A stretch of DNA of 64,000 nt from Fodinibacter sp045807225 (GCA_045807225.1 JBJMHU010000061.1:17353-81352), one strand, 5' to 3'. Numbered from the stretch's first letter, positions 1 to 10,075 are shown. Made by a program: numbers and translations. Notes: generated from the letters alone by a model not told the origin.

Positions 1-339
1 TGGATGCCGGCCAGCTCACCTGCGCGGACCAGCGGCGCCAGCGCCCGCACCGACACCTCGAGCCGCTCGGTGGTGTCGGTGACCAGGCTGGCCACCATCG
101 TCGTGGTGCCGTGCGCCCGGTGGGTGGCCAGCACGGTCGCCGCCTCGGCGGGGTCACCGGAGGTGAAGGCGGCCGCGCCGCCGCCGTGCGCGTGGGCGTC
201 GACGAAGCCGGGCACCAGGGTGCCCGGGAGGTGCCGGCCGGCCGGTGCCGGTGGGTGACCCCCACCGGCACCGGTGACGCGGTCACCGTCGATCTCCACC
301 CAGCCCGGCTCGGCCGAGCCGGACGGGAGGACGACCCGG

Positions 340-362
<23 letters not shown>
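1..362 (-). CDS. nagA: N-acetylglucosamine-6-phosphate deacetylase, N-terminal part
   Basis: Only the first 120 codons are inside the window; the rest lies beyond the left edge. The enzyme removes acetate from GlcNAc-6-P in the cytoplasm, giving glucosamine-6-P. The reading starts MPVLLSADRVVLPSG and reaches the amidohydrolase signature GFVDAHAHGGG near residue 55, whose two histidines bind metal in this family. A DGDRVTGAG-type small beta domain precedes it, as in NagA. The ATG at 360-362 overlaps the end of the EIIC gene by 23 bases; a GTG two codons later is an alternative start. It lies last in the GntR-EIIC-nagA transcription unit, so uptake and first catabolic step are made together. 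Confidence 0.88.
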
Positions 363-1670
<1,308 letters not shown>

Positions 1671-1674
<4 letters not shown>

Positions 1675-2456
1675 CGGTTTCCCTCCAGTGGTGATGGATG
1701 TGCTTCGTCGGGCATCGTGCGGTCCAGCGAGACGTGCAGCTCGTAGCGGTCGCCGCGGTAGTGGCTGGTGACGCGCTCCAGCGGGGCGCCGCCACTGCGG
1801 CTGCGTCGGTCGAACGCCAGCACCGGGTCGCCCGGCTCGACCGCGAGGTGGTGGGCGACCGACGCGTCGGCCAGCTCGGCGCGCACGGTCTGGTCGGCGG
1901 TGTCGACCGACAGGCCGTACTCGCGGGCGAACAGCTCGTAGAGCGACTGGCCCAGGTCGAGCCGGTCCAGGCCGGGCAGCAGGGTCGGTGAGTACCAGCC
2001 GCCCTCGACTGCCATCGGCTCACCGGCGGCCAGCCGCACCCGCTCCACCCACCAGGCCCGCTCGGCCGGCCCCAGCCGGAACCACGCCGCGACCTGGGCC
2101 GGCGGCTCGAGCGAGGCCACCCGCACCACCCGGGTCGACGGGGTCTTCCCACGCCGTCGCATGTCCTGGGTGAACGAGGCGAGGTGCAGGTGCGACTGCA
2201 CCCGCGGCGGGGCCACGAAGGTGCCCTTGCCCGGCACCCGGCGCAGGGCCCCTTCGGCCACGAGCGACTCGATGGCGCGGCGGACGGTGGCGCGCGACAC
2301 GGCATACGTGGTCATCAGCTCGCGCTCGGACGGGATGGCGGCGCCCGGCGCGAGCTCGCCTGCACACAGCGCGGCCAGCACCGCCCGGAGTTGGGCATGC
2401 TTGGGCTCGGCGCCGTCGACGAGGTGGCGCGGCGCGGTGGTCGCCGGGTCCGCCAT
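1671..2456 (-). CDS. GntR/HutC-family (UTRA) transcriptional regulator of the GlcNAc locus
   Basis: 261 residues. Residues 15-85 form a winged helix with the GntR pattern IPSERELMTTYAVSRATVRR and a wing ending PGKGTFV. Residues 95-250 form a UTRA effector domain, which in NagR/DasR binds GlcN-6-P or GlcNAc-6-P. The gene is first in the leftward unit, directly ahead of EIIC and nagA with a 4-base overlap. A strong inverted-repeat operator lies 26 bases upstream, between it and the divergent EIIB-EIIA genes. It is therefore probably the autoregulated repressor of both arms. A DasR/NagR-type role is inference from family and context. Confidence 0.88.
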
Positions 2457-2482
2457 TCGTCCCCCTCGCCGGTGGTCGTCTC

Positions 2483-2509
2483 AACTGGTACGGTCCAGTT
2501 AGTACCAGT
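2483..2509. promoter_or_regulatory. Divergent nag operator with overlapping dyads
   Basis: Two overlapping perfect inverted repeats lie between the divergent regulator and EIIB genes. The first is AACTGG-TACGGT-CCAGTT (2483-2500), resembling the TGGTCTAGACCA class of DasR/NagR sites. The second pairs ACTGGTAC (2484-2491) with GTACCAGT (2502-2509). Site spacing suggests the UTRA regulator can block both promoters from here. Binding itself is inferred. Confidence 0.7.
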
Positions 2510-2571
2510 GAGGATGCACCCGGCGTGGAGACCTGTCAATCCGGGTGGCTCCCGAACGAGAGGACCGTGAG

Positions 2572-2805
2572 ATGAGCAGCAAGGCAGAGCAGATCCTGGC
2601 CGGGCTCGGCGGCGCCGGCAACATCGTCGAGATGGAGCCGTGCATCACCCGGCTGCGCACCGAGGTCAAGGACATGGCCCTGGTCGACGACAAGGCGCTC
2701 AAGGCCGCCGGCGCGCACGGCGTGGTGCGGGCCGGTTCGGTGGTGCAGGTCGTGGTCGGGCCCGAGGCCGACAACCTGGCCGAGGACATCGAGGACCTGA
2801 TGTGA
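2572..2805 (+). CDS. PTS GlcNAc/glucose-type EIIB component
   Basis: 77 residues. The protein carries the phosphocysteine motif EPCITRLRTEVKD (Cys24), which accepts phosphate from EIIA and passes it to the incoming sugar bound by EIIC. The remaining sequence fits one EIIB-glc domain with no fused membrane part. The ATG at 2572 is preferred over an upstream in-frame start at 2545 because a GAGAGGA ribosome site lies just ahead and the shorter form matches the normal domain edge. The gene is first of EIIB-EIIA-HAD and its stop overlaps the next GTG (ATGTGA). Confidence 0.9.
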   Translation: MSSKAEQILAGLGGAGNIVEMEPCITRLRTEVKDMALVDDKALKAAGAHGVVRAGSVVQVVVGPEADNLAEDIEDLM

Positions 2806-3260
2806 CCGAGGTGCTCGCCCCCGTCGCCGGCCTGGTCCGTTCGCTGTCGCAGGTGCCCGACCCGGTCTTCGCCGCCGAGATGGTCGGTGCCGGCGTCGCC
2901 ATCGAGCCCGAGGGCGGCATGGTGGATGCCGTGTCGCCCGTCGCCGGCACGGTGCTCAAGCTGCACCCGCACGCGTTCGTGGTGCTGACGGCCGAGGGCG
3001 CCGGCATCCTCGTGCACCTCGGCATCGACACGAACCACCTCGCCGGGGCGGGGTTCGAGCTGCTCGTGGCCGAGAAGGACGCGGTCGAGGCCGGGCAGCC
3101 GGTCACCCGCTGGGATCCGTCCGACGTCGTCGAGCGTGGCCTCAGCGCGATCGTCATGGTCTGCGTGCTCGACACGAAACCCGGCGCGGTCGACAGCGAC
3201 CGGCTCGACGAGACGGTCTCGGCCGGCGACCCCCTCTTCGCCTGGCCCGCTGGCTCGTGA
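2802..3260 (+). CDS. PTS glucose-family EIIA component (Crr-like)
   Basis: 152 residues starting at a GTG that overlaps the EIIB stop. It relays phosphate from HPr to EIIB. The duplicated-hairpin EIIA-glc fold is visible as APVAGLV, VAIEPEGG, SPVAGTV and the active-site strand GILVHLGIDT, where His72 is the expected phosphorylated residue; the supporting histidine is in KLHPHAFV. Length and motifs match stand-alone EIIA-glc. Because A, B and C parts are all at this locus, the transporter is complete apart from general EI and HPr. Its end overlaps the next gene by 4 bases. Confidence 0.92.
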   Translation: MTEVLAPVAGLVRSLSQVPDPVFAAEMVGAGVAIEPEGGMVDAVSPVAGTVLKLHPHAFVVLTAEGAGILVHLGIDTNHLAGAGFELLVAEKDAVEAGQPVTRWDPSDVVERGLSAIVMVCVLDTKPGAVDSDRLDETVSAGDPLFAWPAGS

Positions 3261-3907
3261 CGAGCCCGGGGGTCGCCGCCCTCCTCCTCGACCTCGACGG
3301 CACCCTGGTCGACTCCGAGCCCCTGCACCGCGAGCGCTACCGGGCGTGGTTCGAGCAGCGCGGCTGGCCCTACGACGACGAGGTGGCCTCGCTCTTCACC
3401 GGCCGCCGCGCCGACGACGTCTTCCGCACCGTCGAGGGGCCGTGGCGTGGGGAGGACCCCGAGGCCCTGCTCGCCGAGATCCTCGGCCTCGAGCCGATGC
3501 GTGGTGTGCCCGAGCCGGTCGCCGGCGCGGTGGCGGCGGTCGCCTGGGCGCGCGCGGCCGGCATCCCGCTGGCCCTGGTCACGTCGGCCGGCACCCGGTG
3601 GGTGGCGCGGGTGCTCGACCCGTTCGGGGGCGTCGAGGTCCTCGACGCCACGGTCACCCGCGAGGACATCGCCGACGGCAAGCCCGACCCGGCCTGCTAC
3701 GTCCTGGCCTGTGAGCGCCTCGGGGTCGACCCGGGCGCCGCGGTCGCCTGTGAGGACGCGCCCGACGGCGTGCGCGCCGCCGCCGCGGCCGGAGTCGGCA
3801 CGGTCGTGGGCGTGACGACCAGCTTCCCCGCGCAGCGGCTGTCGGATGCCGGTGCCACCCACACGCTGCCCGACCTCACCACCCTGCCGGCCCTGCTCGG
3901 CGGCTGA
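3257..3907 (+). CDS. HAD-superfamily sugar-phosphate phosphatase/mutase-like protein
   Basis: 216 residues with GTG start overlapping the EIIA stop. HAD motif I is LLLDLDGTLVDSEP (catalytic Asp near residue 12), motif II is in LALVTSAGTRW, and motifs III/IV are DGKPDPACYVLA and CEDAPDGVRAAAAAG. The cap type and length match beta-phosphoglucomutase/GPH-like phosphatases. It is the third gene of the PTS transcription unit, so a phosphorylated amino sugar or overflow hexose phosphate is a plausible substrate. Sequence alone cannot separate phosphatase from mutase. Confidence 0.82.
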   Translation: MTSPGVAALLLDLDGTLVDSEPLHRERYRAWFEQRGWPYDDEVASLFTGRRADDVFRTVEGPWRGEDPEALLAEILGLEPMRGVPEPVAGAVAAVAWARAAGIPLALVTSAGTRWVARVLDPFGGVEVLDATVTREDIADGKPDPACYVLACERLGVDPGAAVACEDAPDGVRAAAAAGVGTVVGVTTSFPAQRLSDAGATHTLPDLTTLPALLGG

Positions 3908-3908
3908 G

Positions 3909-4301
3909 TCAGAACGGCACGCCGCACTCGAGCACGACGTTGGCGTAGGGCGTCTCCTCGCCGGTGCGCACGGCCAGGCGGATGCCGGGCAGCATCGCCT
4001 TGAGGTCGTCGTGCGTGACGACCCGCCGCCGGCCGAGGGCGTCGGCCCGCTCGTCGAGCCACGCCGGGAACGGGCCTCCGGCCGCCTCCGACGCGATGGT
4101 GTGCGCCTGCACGACGACCTCGCCGAGGACGGCATCGAGCACCGTGGGCAGGTCGACCACGCCGGGAACCAGCGCGAGGTCGACGACCGGCGCACCGGGT
4201 GGCAACGGCAGCCCGCGGTCGCTGATGACGACGAGGTCGGTGTGGCCGAGCCGGGCGAGGTGGCCCAGCAGCTGGGCGTGCAGGAGACCGGAGCGCTTCA
4301 C
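3909..4301 (-). CDS. rbsD: D-ribose pyranase
   Basis: 130 residues, normal for RbsD, which interconverts pyranose and furanose forms of ribose. The catalytic N terminus MKRSGLLHAQLLGHLARLGHTD has the His20-like and Asp positions of the family (GHTDLVVISDRGLP), and the end ETPYANVVLECGVPF matches the RbsD C-terminal signature. It faces the HAD gene tail-to-tail. The rest of a ribose operon is absent here, although a ribose/fructose-type ABC operon lies at 48.7-51.8 kb; whether it serves that system is unknown. Confidence 0.9.
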   Translation of the reverse strand: MKRSGLLHAQLLGHLARLGHTDLVVISDRGLPLPPGAPVVDLALVPGVVDLPTVLDAVLGEVVVQAHTIASEAAGGPFPAWLDERADALGRRRVVTHDDLKAMLPGIRLAVRTGEETPYANVVLECGVPF

Positions 4302-4315
4302 GGGTCGACAGTAGA

Positions 4316-4353
4316 CACCACGCCGCCCCGGCTCGAGCCGGGGCGGCGTGGTG
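4316..4353 (-). terminator. Perfect 38-base palindrome downstream of the MFS exporter
   Basis: Arms of 19 bases (CACCACGCCGCCCCGGCTC and its complement) meet with no spacer. It sits 20 bases after the exporter stop and before rbsD, so it probably ends the exporter transcript. There is no clear U tract. Confidence 0.6.
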
Positions 4354-4373
4354 TCCTGGGTCGACGAGGCCCG

Positions 4374-6137
4374 TCAGTGCGGGGCGACCACGGGGGCGTC
4401 CTGCGGACCGGCCCCGGCGGCATCCGCGTCGGACCTGGCGCGGTCGTCGTACGACGACCCCTTGCGCAGCTCGACGTGCGGCAGCATCAGCATCACGAGG
4501 AAGCCGGCGACCATGACCATCGAGCCCACGAGGAACACCGTGTCCATGGCCTCGGAGAAGCCCATGAGGAACGGCTTGGCGATGCGCTCGTCGAGGTCGT
4601 TGAGGAACGAGCTGTCCTGCAGCACGCCACTGGCCGCACCGCCGCCGCCGGCCTGGGCGGCCTTGAGCTGGGCGGCGACGGCGGCGTTCGCCGGGTCGGC
4701 CAGCGCGGCCTGGAAGTCGGCGGTGGGCGCGGCCGCCCTCAGCGCAGCGGTGATCTTCTCGCCGGCGGTGGAGAACAGGATCGACAGGAACACGGCGGTA
4801 CCGAGCGCTCCACCGATCTGCCGGGTGAAGGTGGCCGTCGACGTGGCGACGCCGATCTGGTTCGGCGGCACGGCGTTCTGCACGGCCAGGGTGAGCGGCT
4901 GGAAGTTGAAGCCCAGCCCCATGCCGAAGGCCAGCATGACGATCATCGTCTGCCACAGCGGGGTGTCGAACTCGACGTAGTGGAACACGAACAGCGAGAC
5001 GGCCAGCAGCGCGGACCCGATGATCGGGAACTTCCGGTAGCGACCGGTGCGGGAGATGATCTGGCCCGAGAGGATCGAGCCGAACATGATTCCCAGGGTC
5101 ATCGGCAGCAGCAGCAGGCCGGCCTGGGTCGGGGTGGCGCCCTTGACGATCTGCAGGTAGAGCGGCAGCGCGGCCAGCCCACCGAACATGGCCACACCGA
5201 TGAGCACCGAGGCCGCCGAGGACACCCCGACCGTCTTGTTGGTGAACATCTTCAGCGGGAGGATGGCCTCCTCCTTCATCCGCCACTCCTGCCAGAAGAA
5301 GCCGATGGCGCCCAGGATGCCGATCACGTAGCAGGCGGTCGACTTGCTGTTGACCCAGCCCCACTCGCGGCCCTGCTCGGCGACGAGCAGCAGCGGCACC
5401 AGGGCGACCGAGAGCAGCGCCGCGCCGGCCCAGTCGATGCGGTGGTCGAGGCGGTTGTGGCGCAGGTGCAGCGTCCTGGAGACCACGGCCAGGGCCGCGA
5501 TGCCGATCGGCACGTTCACGAGGAAGACCCAGCGCCAGCCGTCGATGCCGAGGATGGTCTCCTGGCCGGCGAAGAAGCCGCCGATGACCGGACCGAGCAC
5601 CGACGCGGTGCCGAAGACGGCGAGGAAGTAGCCCTGGTACTTGGCGCGCTCACGCGGCGGCACGATGTCGCCGATGATGGCCAGCGCCAGCGAGAACAGG
5701 CCGCCGGCACCCAGGCCCTGCACGGCGCGGAAGGCCGCGAGGCTGAACATCGAGGTCGAGAACGTACACAGGATCGACCCGAAGATGAAGATCGAGATGG
5801 CGATGATGAACAGCTTCTTGCGGCCGTAGATGTCGCCGAGCTTTCCGTAGAGCGGGGTGACGATCGTCGAGGTGATCAGGTAGGCGGTGGTCGCCCAGGC
5901 CTGGTGGTTCAGGCCCTTGAGGTCGTCGGCGATGGTGCGGATGGCGGTCGCGACGATGGTCTGGTCCAGGGCCGCGAGGAACATGCCCATCATCAGGCCG
6001 ATGAGGATCGTGACGATCTGGCGGTGGGTGAGCGGGCCGGTCGGGCGGTCCGGTTCGTCGACCGCGGCGGGTGCCGGGGCACCGCCGCCGGTGGCCAGGG
6101 CGGCCTGCCGGCTGCCGGGCGGGGTGGAGTCGTTCAT
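4374..6137 (-). CDS. DHA2-family (EmrB/QacA-type) MFS drug exporter
   Basis: 587 residues, normal for a 14-segment DHA2 drug:H+ antiporter. Motif D1 is visible as ALDQTIVATAIRTIADDL, and motif A as GKLGDIYGRKKLF. An Ala/Gln-rich extracytoplasmic loop lies near residues 470-520 and the tail is charged. The ATG at 6137 overlaps the MarR stop (ATGA); the longer open frame into the marR gene is a shadow. MarR-exporter pairs of this kind are usually induced by the drug that binds the regulator; the substrate cannot be read from sequence. Confidence 0.92.
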   Translation of the reverse strand: MNDSTPPGSRQAALATGGGAPAPAAVDEPDRPTGPLTHRQIVTILIGLMMGMFLAALDQTIVATAIRTIADDLKGLNHQAWATTAYLITSTIVTPLYGKLGDIYGRKKLFIIAISIFIFGSILCTFSTSMFSLAAFRAVQGLGAGGLFSLALAIIGDIVPPRERAKYQGYFLAVFGTASVLGPVIGGFFAGQETILGIDGWRWVFLVNVPIGIAALAVVSRTLHLRHNRLDHRIDWAGAALLSVALVPLLLVAEQGREWGWVNSKSTACYVIGILGAIGFFWQEWRMKEEAILPLKMFTNKTVGVSSAASVLIGVAMFGGLAALPLYLQIVKGATPTQAGLLLLPMTLGIMFGSILSGQIISRTGRYRKFPIIGSALLAVSLFVFHYVEFDTPLWQTMIVMLAFGMGLGFNFQPLTLAVQNAVPPNQIGVATSTATFTRQIGGALGTAVFLSILFSTAGEKITAALRAAAPTADFQAALADPANAAVAAQLKAAQAGGGGAASGVLQDSSFLNDLDERIAKPFLMGFSEAMDTVFLVGSMVMVAGFLVMLMLPHVELRKGSSYDDRARSDADAAGAGPQDAPVVAPH

Positions 6138-6610
6138 CGGTCGGTCCTTCTGGTGACGGAGGGGATGGAGGCCTCGAGGTCGGAGGCGAAGTGGCGCAGG
6201 TGAGCGGAGAACGAGGTGACGTCGTCGTCGGACCAGTCGGCCAGCAGGCCCTGCAGCCAGCGGTCGCGGCCCTCGCGGATGGCGGTGAGCAGGGCGCTGC
6301 CCTCGTCGGTGAGCGACAGCGCCTGGGCGCGGCCGTCGTCGGGGTCGGGGCCGCGCCTGACGAAGCCGAGGTCGACCAGGGTGCTGACCTGCCGGCTCAC
6401 GGTGGAGACGTCGGAGTGCAGCACCTCGGCCAGGGCCGAGACGCGCAGGGGCGCCACCTTGAGGTTGAACAGCAGGGGGTAGGCCATCGGGTCGACCTGG
6501 GGGTGCTGGCGCGGCGACTGCTGGCGCACGAGGTGCAGCAGCTTGACGACGCGGATCAGGTCGTCGCCGAGCACGGCCGTCGGGGTCGACGGCACGGAGC
6601 TGAACGGCAT
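6134..6610 (-). CDS. MarR-family transcriptional regulator
   Basis: 158 residues with the winged helix in residues 45-110: LRVSALAEVLHSDVSTVSRQ is the helix-turn-helix and GFVRRGPDPDDGRAQALSLT the wing with the family DxR motif. The ATG at 6610 is chosen over one 12 codons upstream because GAGGAAGGAAAG lies just ahead. It is cotranscribed with, and translationally coupled to, the MFS exporter. Probably an autorepressor released by exporter substrates. Confidence 0.9.
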   Translation of the reverse strand: MPFSSVPSTPTAVLGDDLIRVVKLLHLVRQQSPRQHPQVDPMAYPLLFNLKVAPLRVSALAEVLHSDVSTVSRQVSTLVDLGFVRRGPDPDDGRAQALSLTDEGSALLTAIREGRDRWLQGLLADWSDDDVTSFSAHLRHFASDLEASIPSVTRRTDR

Positions 6611-6631
6611 CGAGCTTTCCTTCCTCAGGAC

Positions 6632-6652
6632 AGTTGCTTGCGGCATACAACT
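6632..6652. promoter_or_regulatory. Candidate MarR operator
   Basis: A short dyad AGTTG-N11-CAACT lies 22 bases upstream of the MarR start in an unusually AT-rich stretch (ACAACTATATGG). It is well placed to overlap the promoter of the marR-exporter unit. Arms are only 5 bases, so this is tentative. Confidence 0.4.
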
Positions 6653-6709
6653 ATATGGCCACGCGCCGGCATTCCCGAAAGTCCGCAGGAGCTCGCCGCT
6701 GTCGAAGGT

Positions 6710-7183
6710 TCAGGCGGTGCTGGCGCCGAGGTGGGCGAGCAGGTTGTGCGCGAACCGCTGGCCCATCAGGGCGACGACGCCCTTCATCGCGGTCGTCACC
6801 GCGGGCCGCACGATGCCGGGGAAGGGCAGGTCGACGGTGATCTGCATGGAGGTCTCGAGGTGGGTGCCCGAGGGCCGCGGGGCGAGCTTGTACCAGCCCA
6901 CCACGCCGGCGCTCTCGTCCGCGCCGGGAGCGGGGTCGTGGGTGAAGTCGATGCGGTGCGGCTCGTCGAAGTCCATCCGCTCCCGGAAGGTGAACGAGAA
7001 CGTGGCGCCGAGCACGGGCACCTTGGTCAGCTGCCAGACCCAGTGCTCGCCCTCCTCCTTCACGGAGTGCAGGAACGGGGTGAGCCGGGCGATCTGGTCG
7101 GGGTCGGTGAGCACCTGCCACACGGCATCCACGTCGGCGGTGACGGTGGCCGCGGAGCGGTTCGCGGTCGAGAACGTGGCCAT
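6710..7183 (-). CDS. SRPBCC (START-like) family protein
   Basis: 157 residues, one polyketide-cyclase/START-like domain. The N terminus RSAATVTADVDAVWQVLTDPDQIARLTP is the usual first strand and helix pair of the ligand-cavity fold; the C-terminal long helix is AVTTAMKGVVALMGQRFAHNLLAHL. No signal peptide. The gene begins 2 bases after the mycothiol-type gene stop, so the two are probably cotranscribed. Ligand unknown. Confidence 0.8.
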   Translation of the reverse strand: MATFSTANRSAATVTADVDAVWQVLTDPDQIARLTPFLHSVKEEGEHWVWQLTKVPVLGATFSFTFRERMDFDEPHRIDFTHDPAPGADESAGVVGWYKLAPRPSGTHLETSMQITVDLPFPGIVRPAVTTAMKGVVALMGQRFAHNLLAHLGASTA

Positions 7184-7185
7184 GC

Positions 7186-8034
7186 TCAGGGGGTGATCGT
7201 CATGGCGGCCATGACCCGGCGGGCCACCTGGTCGTCACCGTGCACCACCACGTGCAGGTCGTCGGGGGAGCGGCGACCGCCGATCAGCCGGCCCGCGACC
7301 GCGGTCGACATGGTGAGCGACGTGGTGACGACGTCGGGGTGCTCGTCGGCCTCGCCGGTGAACAGCGGGATGCCGCGCGCCTTGCCGTCGTGCTCCTCGA
7401 CGCGCGCCCCGGCGCGCCCGACGGTCGGCCCGGTGAGGTCGAGGACGACGGCGTTGCCCGGCTCGATGCCGGCGGTCCTGGCCACGATGCGCGGCAGGGC
7501 CGCGAACAGCCGGGCCACCGCGTGCGCGGCCGCCGCGGAGTCGAGCCCGCCGGGGCGCTCGATGGCCTCGCGGATGTCCTGCTCGTGCACCCAGACGTCG
7601 AAGGTCCGCACCCCGAGCCGGTCACCCGCCGTCACCCGGCCGAAGGGGGAGTCGACCTCGACCTGCGCCCACTCCGTGCCCGAGCGGTAGACCGAGAGTC
7701 GCTCGGCCAGGCGCTCCTCGAGCTCGTCGAGCACCTCCTCGAGGTCGCGGCCGCGGCGGGACTCGACGTACTTCTCCATCAGCTCACCGAACGAGTGACG
7801 CACGTGCGCGTGCCGGCTGACGTCGACCTCGGGCACCGGCTCGCCGGCGACCATCGCCTCGGCGGCCGCGACGTGCGCGATCTGGTCGAGCACCGTCCAC
7901 CCCGGGCAGTCGGTGGGGCGGGCGGCGTCGGCCGGCCGCATCGTGCGGCCGAGGTCGATGACGTGCTGCACCGTCTGCGCGTACGCGTCGACCAGCTCGC
8001 CGAGGTCGCTCGGGGCCGGGGGGTGCAGGGACAT
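7186..8034 (-). CDS. Maleylpyruvate isomerase-family (DinB-like, mycothiol-dependent type) protein
   Basis: 282 residues. The N-terminal four-helix DinB/MDMPI domain shows TDCPGWTVLDQIAHVAAAE, whose histidine is one of three metal ligands in this family, followed by the ExxxH-like pair in VRTFDVWVHEQDIREAIERP. The C-terminal SCP2-like domain runs from about residue 180. Actinobacteria have many paralogs; most act on or conjugate mycothiol, but the substrate of this one is unknown. ATG 8034 is the correct start; the much longer frame extending to 10092 is a shadow of the CopD-CtaG gene. Confidence 0.85.
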   Translation of the reverse strand: MSLHPPAPSDLGELVDAYAQTVQHVIDLGRTMRPADAARPTDCPGWTVLDQIAHVAAAEAMVAGEPVPEVDVSRHAHVRHSFGELMEKYVESRRGRDLEEVLDELEERLAERLSVYRSGTEWAQVEVDSPFGRVTAGDRLGVRTFDVWVHEQDIREAIERPGGLDSAAAAHAVARLFAALPRIVARTAGIEPGNAVVLDLTGPTVGRAGARVEEHDGKARGIPLFTGEADEHPDVVTTSLTMSTAVAGRLIGGRRSPDDLHVVVHGDDQVARRVMAAMTITP

Positions 8035-8061
8035 GCGGCCACAGTACCTACGCTGGTCCTC

Positions 8062-10059
8062 ATGGCCACCCCCGAGCACCCGCCGGCCGAGCGAGCGCCG
8101 GGGGTCGCTCGTGCCCTCGGTCTCGCGGTCGTGGCGGGGCTGCTGGGGGCGCTGGTCGCCGCGCTGATCACGGGGGCCACCGCCCCCCTCCAGCTGGCCG
8201 ACCCCGGCGCGCTGGTGCGCTGGGGGCTGCCGCTCGTGGGGGCGGTGAGCACCCTGGCGTCCGCCGCCACCGTGGGGCTGCTGGGCCTGGCCGCCTTCCT
8301 CGTGCCCGAGCGCGCCCGCACCAACCGCCGCGTCACCGCCACCCGCTACGCCGCCACCGCGGCCACGGTGTGGGCGGTGGCCGCGCTGCTCGAGGTGGTG
8401 CTGACCTTCGCCGACCTCGCCGGCACGCCGCTCACCAGCGCCGGCCTGTTCGACCAGCTGGTGTCCTTCACCTGGACCCTGGAGACGACCCGGGTGCTGC
8501 TCATCAGCGCCCTCGTGGCCGTCGTGGTGGCGGTGTCGGCGCGGCTCACCACCCGCAGGGCGCCGATGGCGTGGCTCGCGGTGCTCACCCTCGGCGCGGT
8601 CGTCATCCTCGCGCTCACGGGTCACGCGGCCGGCTCGGTCAGCCACGAGGATGCCGTCAACGCCCTCGGCGTGCACCTGCTCGGCGTCGTGGTCTGGACC
8701 GGTGGGCTGATCGGCCTGGTCGCCCTGCGCCGACCGCTCGGCACCGACCTCGGCACGACCGTGGAGCGCTACTCGACCGTGGCGGCGTGGTGCTTCGCGG
8801 CCGTGGCCCTCACCGGGGTGCAGCAGGCCTGGATCCGGGTGGGGTCGCTCGAGGGGCTCACCACTCCCTACGGCATCGTCGTGCTGCTCAAGACCGCGGC
8901 GATGGTGGCGCTGGGCGTGCTCGGCTGGCTGCACCGGCGCAACATCGTCGAGGTGCTCACCCAGCGGCCCGGCGACGGGCGTGCCTTCGCCCGGCTGGCG
9001 GTCGCCGAGATCACCCTCATGGGCGCGGCCACCGGGCTCGCCGCGGTGCTCGCGCGCAGCGAGCCCCCGGTTCCCGATGCTCCACCGGTGGCCAGCCGGG
9101 TGCTCGAGCTGAGCGGCTACCCCGACCCCGGGCCGATGGTGGGCGCCGACTGGATCGCGGCCTGGCGCATCGACTGGCTCTTCCTCGGCACCGCGGCACT
9201 GGCCGTCGGCCTCTACCTCGCGGGGGTGGTGCGGCTGCGCCGGCGCGGCGACGCCTGGCCGGTGGCCCGCACCATCTGCTGGGTGCTCGGGTGGGCCCTG
9301 TTCGTGTGGGCCACCTGCGGTGGCCCCGGCATCTGGGGGCGGGTGCTGTTCAGCACGCACATGGTGCTGCACATGGCCGTGGCGATGACGGTGCCGCTGC
9401 TCCTGGTGCCCGGGGCGCCGGTGACGCTGGCGCTGCGGGCCCTCAGGGCACGCCCCGACAAGTCGTGGGGGCCGCGTGAGGTGCTGCTCCAGGTGGTGCA
9501 CTCGCGGGCGATGCACGTGCTGGCCAACCCGGTCGTGGCGGCATCCCTGTTCTTCTTCAGCCTCGCGGCGTTCTACTGGACCGGCCTGTTCGGGCTCTCG
9601 CTCACCACCCACACCGGGCACCTGCTGATGATGGCCCACTTCCTGCTCACCGGTTACCTGTTCGTCTGGGTGCTGATCGGCATCGACCCCGGGCCGCCGC
9701 GGTGGTCGCCGCTCGCGCTGCTCGTCGTCCTGTTCGCCACCATCTCGTTCCACGCCTTCTTCGGGGTGGCGCTCACCGGCAGCGAGACCCTGCTGGCGCC
9801 CGACTTCTTCGGGCAGGTGAATCTGCCGTGGGGCCCCGACCCGCTGCTCGACCAGCACCGGGCCGGTGAGATCGCCTGGGGGTTCGGCGAGGCGCCCACC
9901 CTGTTCCTCGCCGTGGTCGTGGCCTTCCAGTGGTTCCGGCGCGACGAGCAGGAGACCCGGCGCAAGGACCGCCAGGCCGACCGTGACGGCGATGCCGAGC
10001 TCAAGGCCTACAACGCGTACCTGGGCCGCCTGCGCAACGAGGCCGAGCACCTTGACTAG
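8062..10059 (+). CDS. CopD-CtaG fusion: copper uptake / cytochrome c oxidase assembly membrane protein
   Basis: 665 residues, matching the mycobacterial Rv0102-type fusion. Residues about 1-330 contain nine or so membrane segments with a CopD domain (VLALTGHAAGSVSHEDAVNALGVHLLGV, TGVQQAW). Residues about 370-640 form the CtaG (caa3 assembly) domain with HMVLHMAVAMTVPLLLVPGAP, TGHLLMMAHFLLTGYL and ISFHAFFGVALTGS; the repeated histidines and methionines could bind copper. The tail is Arg/Asp rich and cytoplasmic. The role in delivering copper to oxidase is known for each family; fusion of the two suggests import is linked directly to assembly. Confidence 0.88.
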   Translation: MATPEHPPAERAPGVARALGLAVVAGLLGALVAALITGATAPLQLADPGALVRWGLPLVGAVSTLASAATVGLLGLAAFLVPERARTNRRVTATRYAATAATVWAVAALLEVVLTFADLAGTPLTSAGLFDQLVSFTWTLETTRVLLISALVAVVVAVSARLTTRRAPMAWLAVLTLGAVVILALTGHAAGSVSHEDAVNALGVHLLGVVVWTGGLIGLVALRRPLGTDLGTTVERYSTVAAWCFAAVALTGVQQAWIRVGSLEGLTTPYGIVVLLKTAAMVALGVLGWLHRRNIVEVLTQRPGDGRAFARLAVAEITLMGAATGLAAVLARSEPPVPDAPPVASRVLELSGYPDPGPMVGADWIAAWRIDWLFLGTAALAVGLYLAGVVRLRRRGDAWPVARTICWVLGWALFVWATCGGPGIWGRVLFSTHMVLHMAVAMTVPLLLVPGAPVTLALRALRARPDKSWGPREVLLQVVHSRAMHVLANPVVAASLFFFSLAAFYWTGLFGLSLTTHTGHLLMMAHFLLTGYLFVWVLIGIDPGPPRWSPLALLVVLFATISFHAFFGVALTGSETLLAPDFFGQVNLPWGPDPLLDQHRAGEIAWGFGEAPTLFLAVVVAFQWFRRDEQETRRKDRQADRDGDAELKAYNAYLGRLRNEAEHLD

Positions 10060-10075
10060 CGGGGAGAATGCCGCC

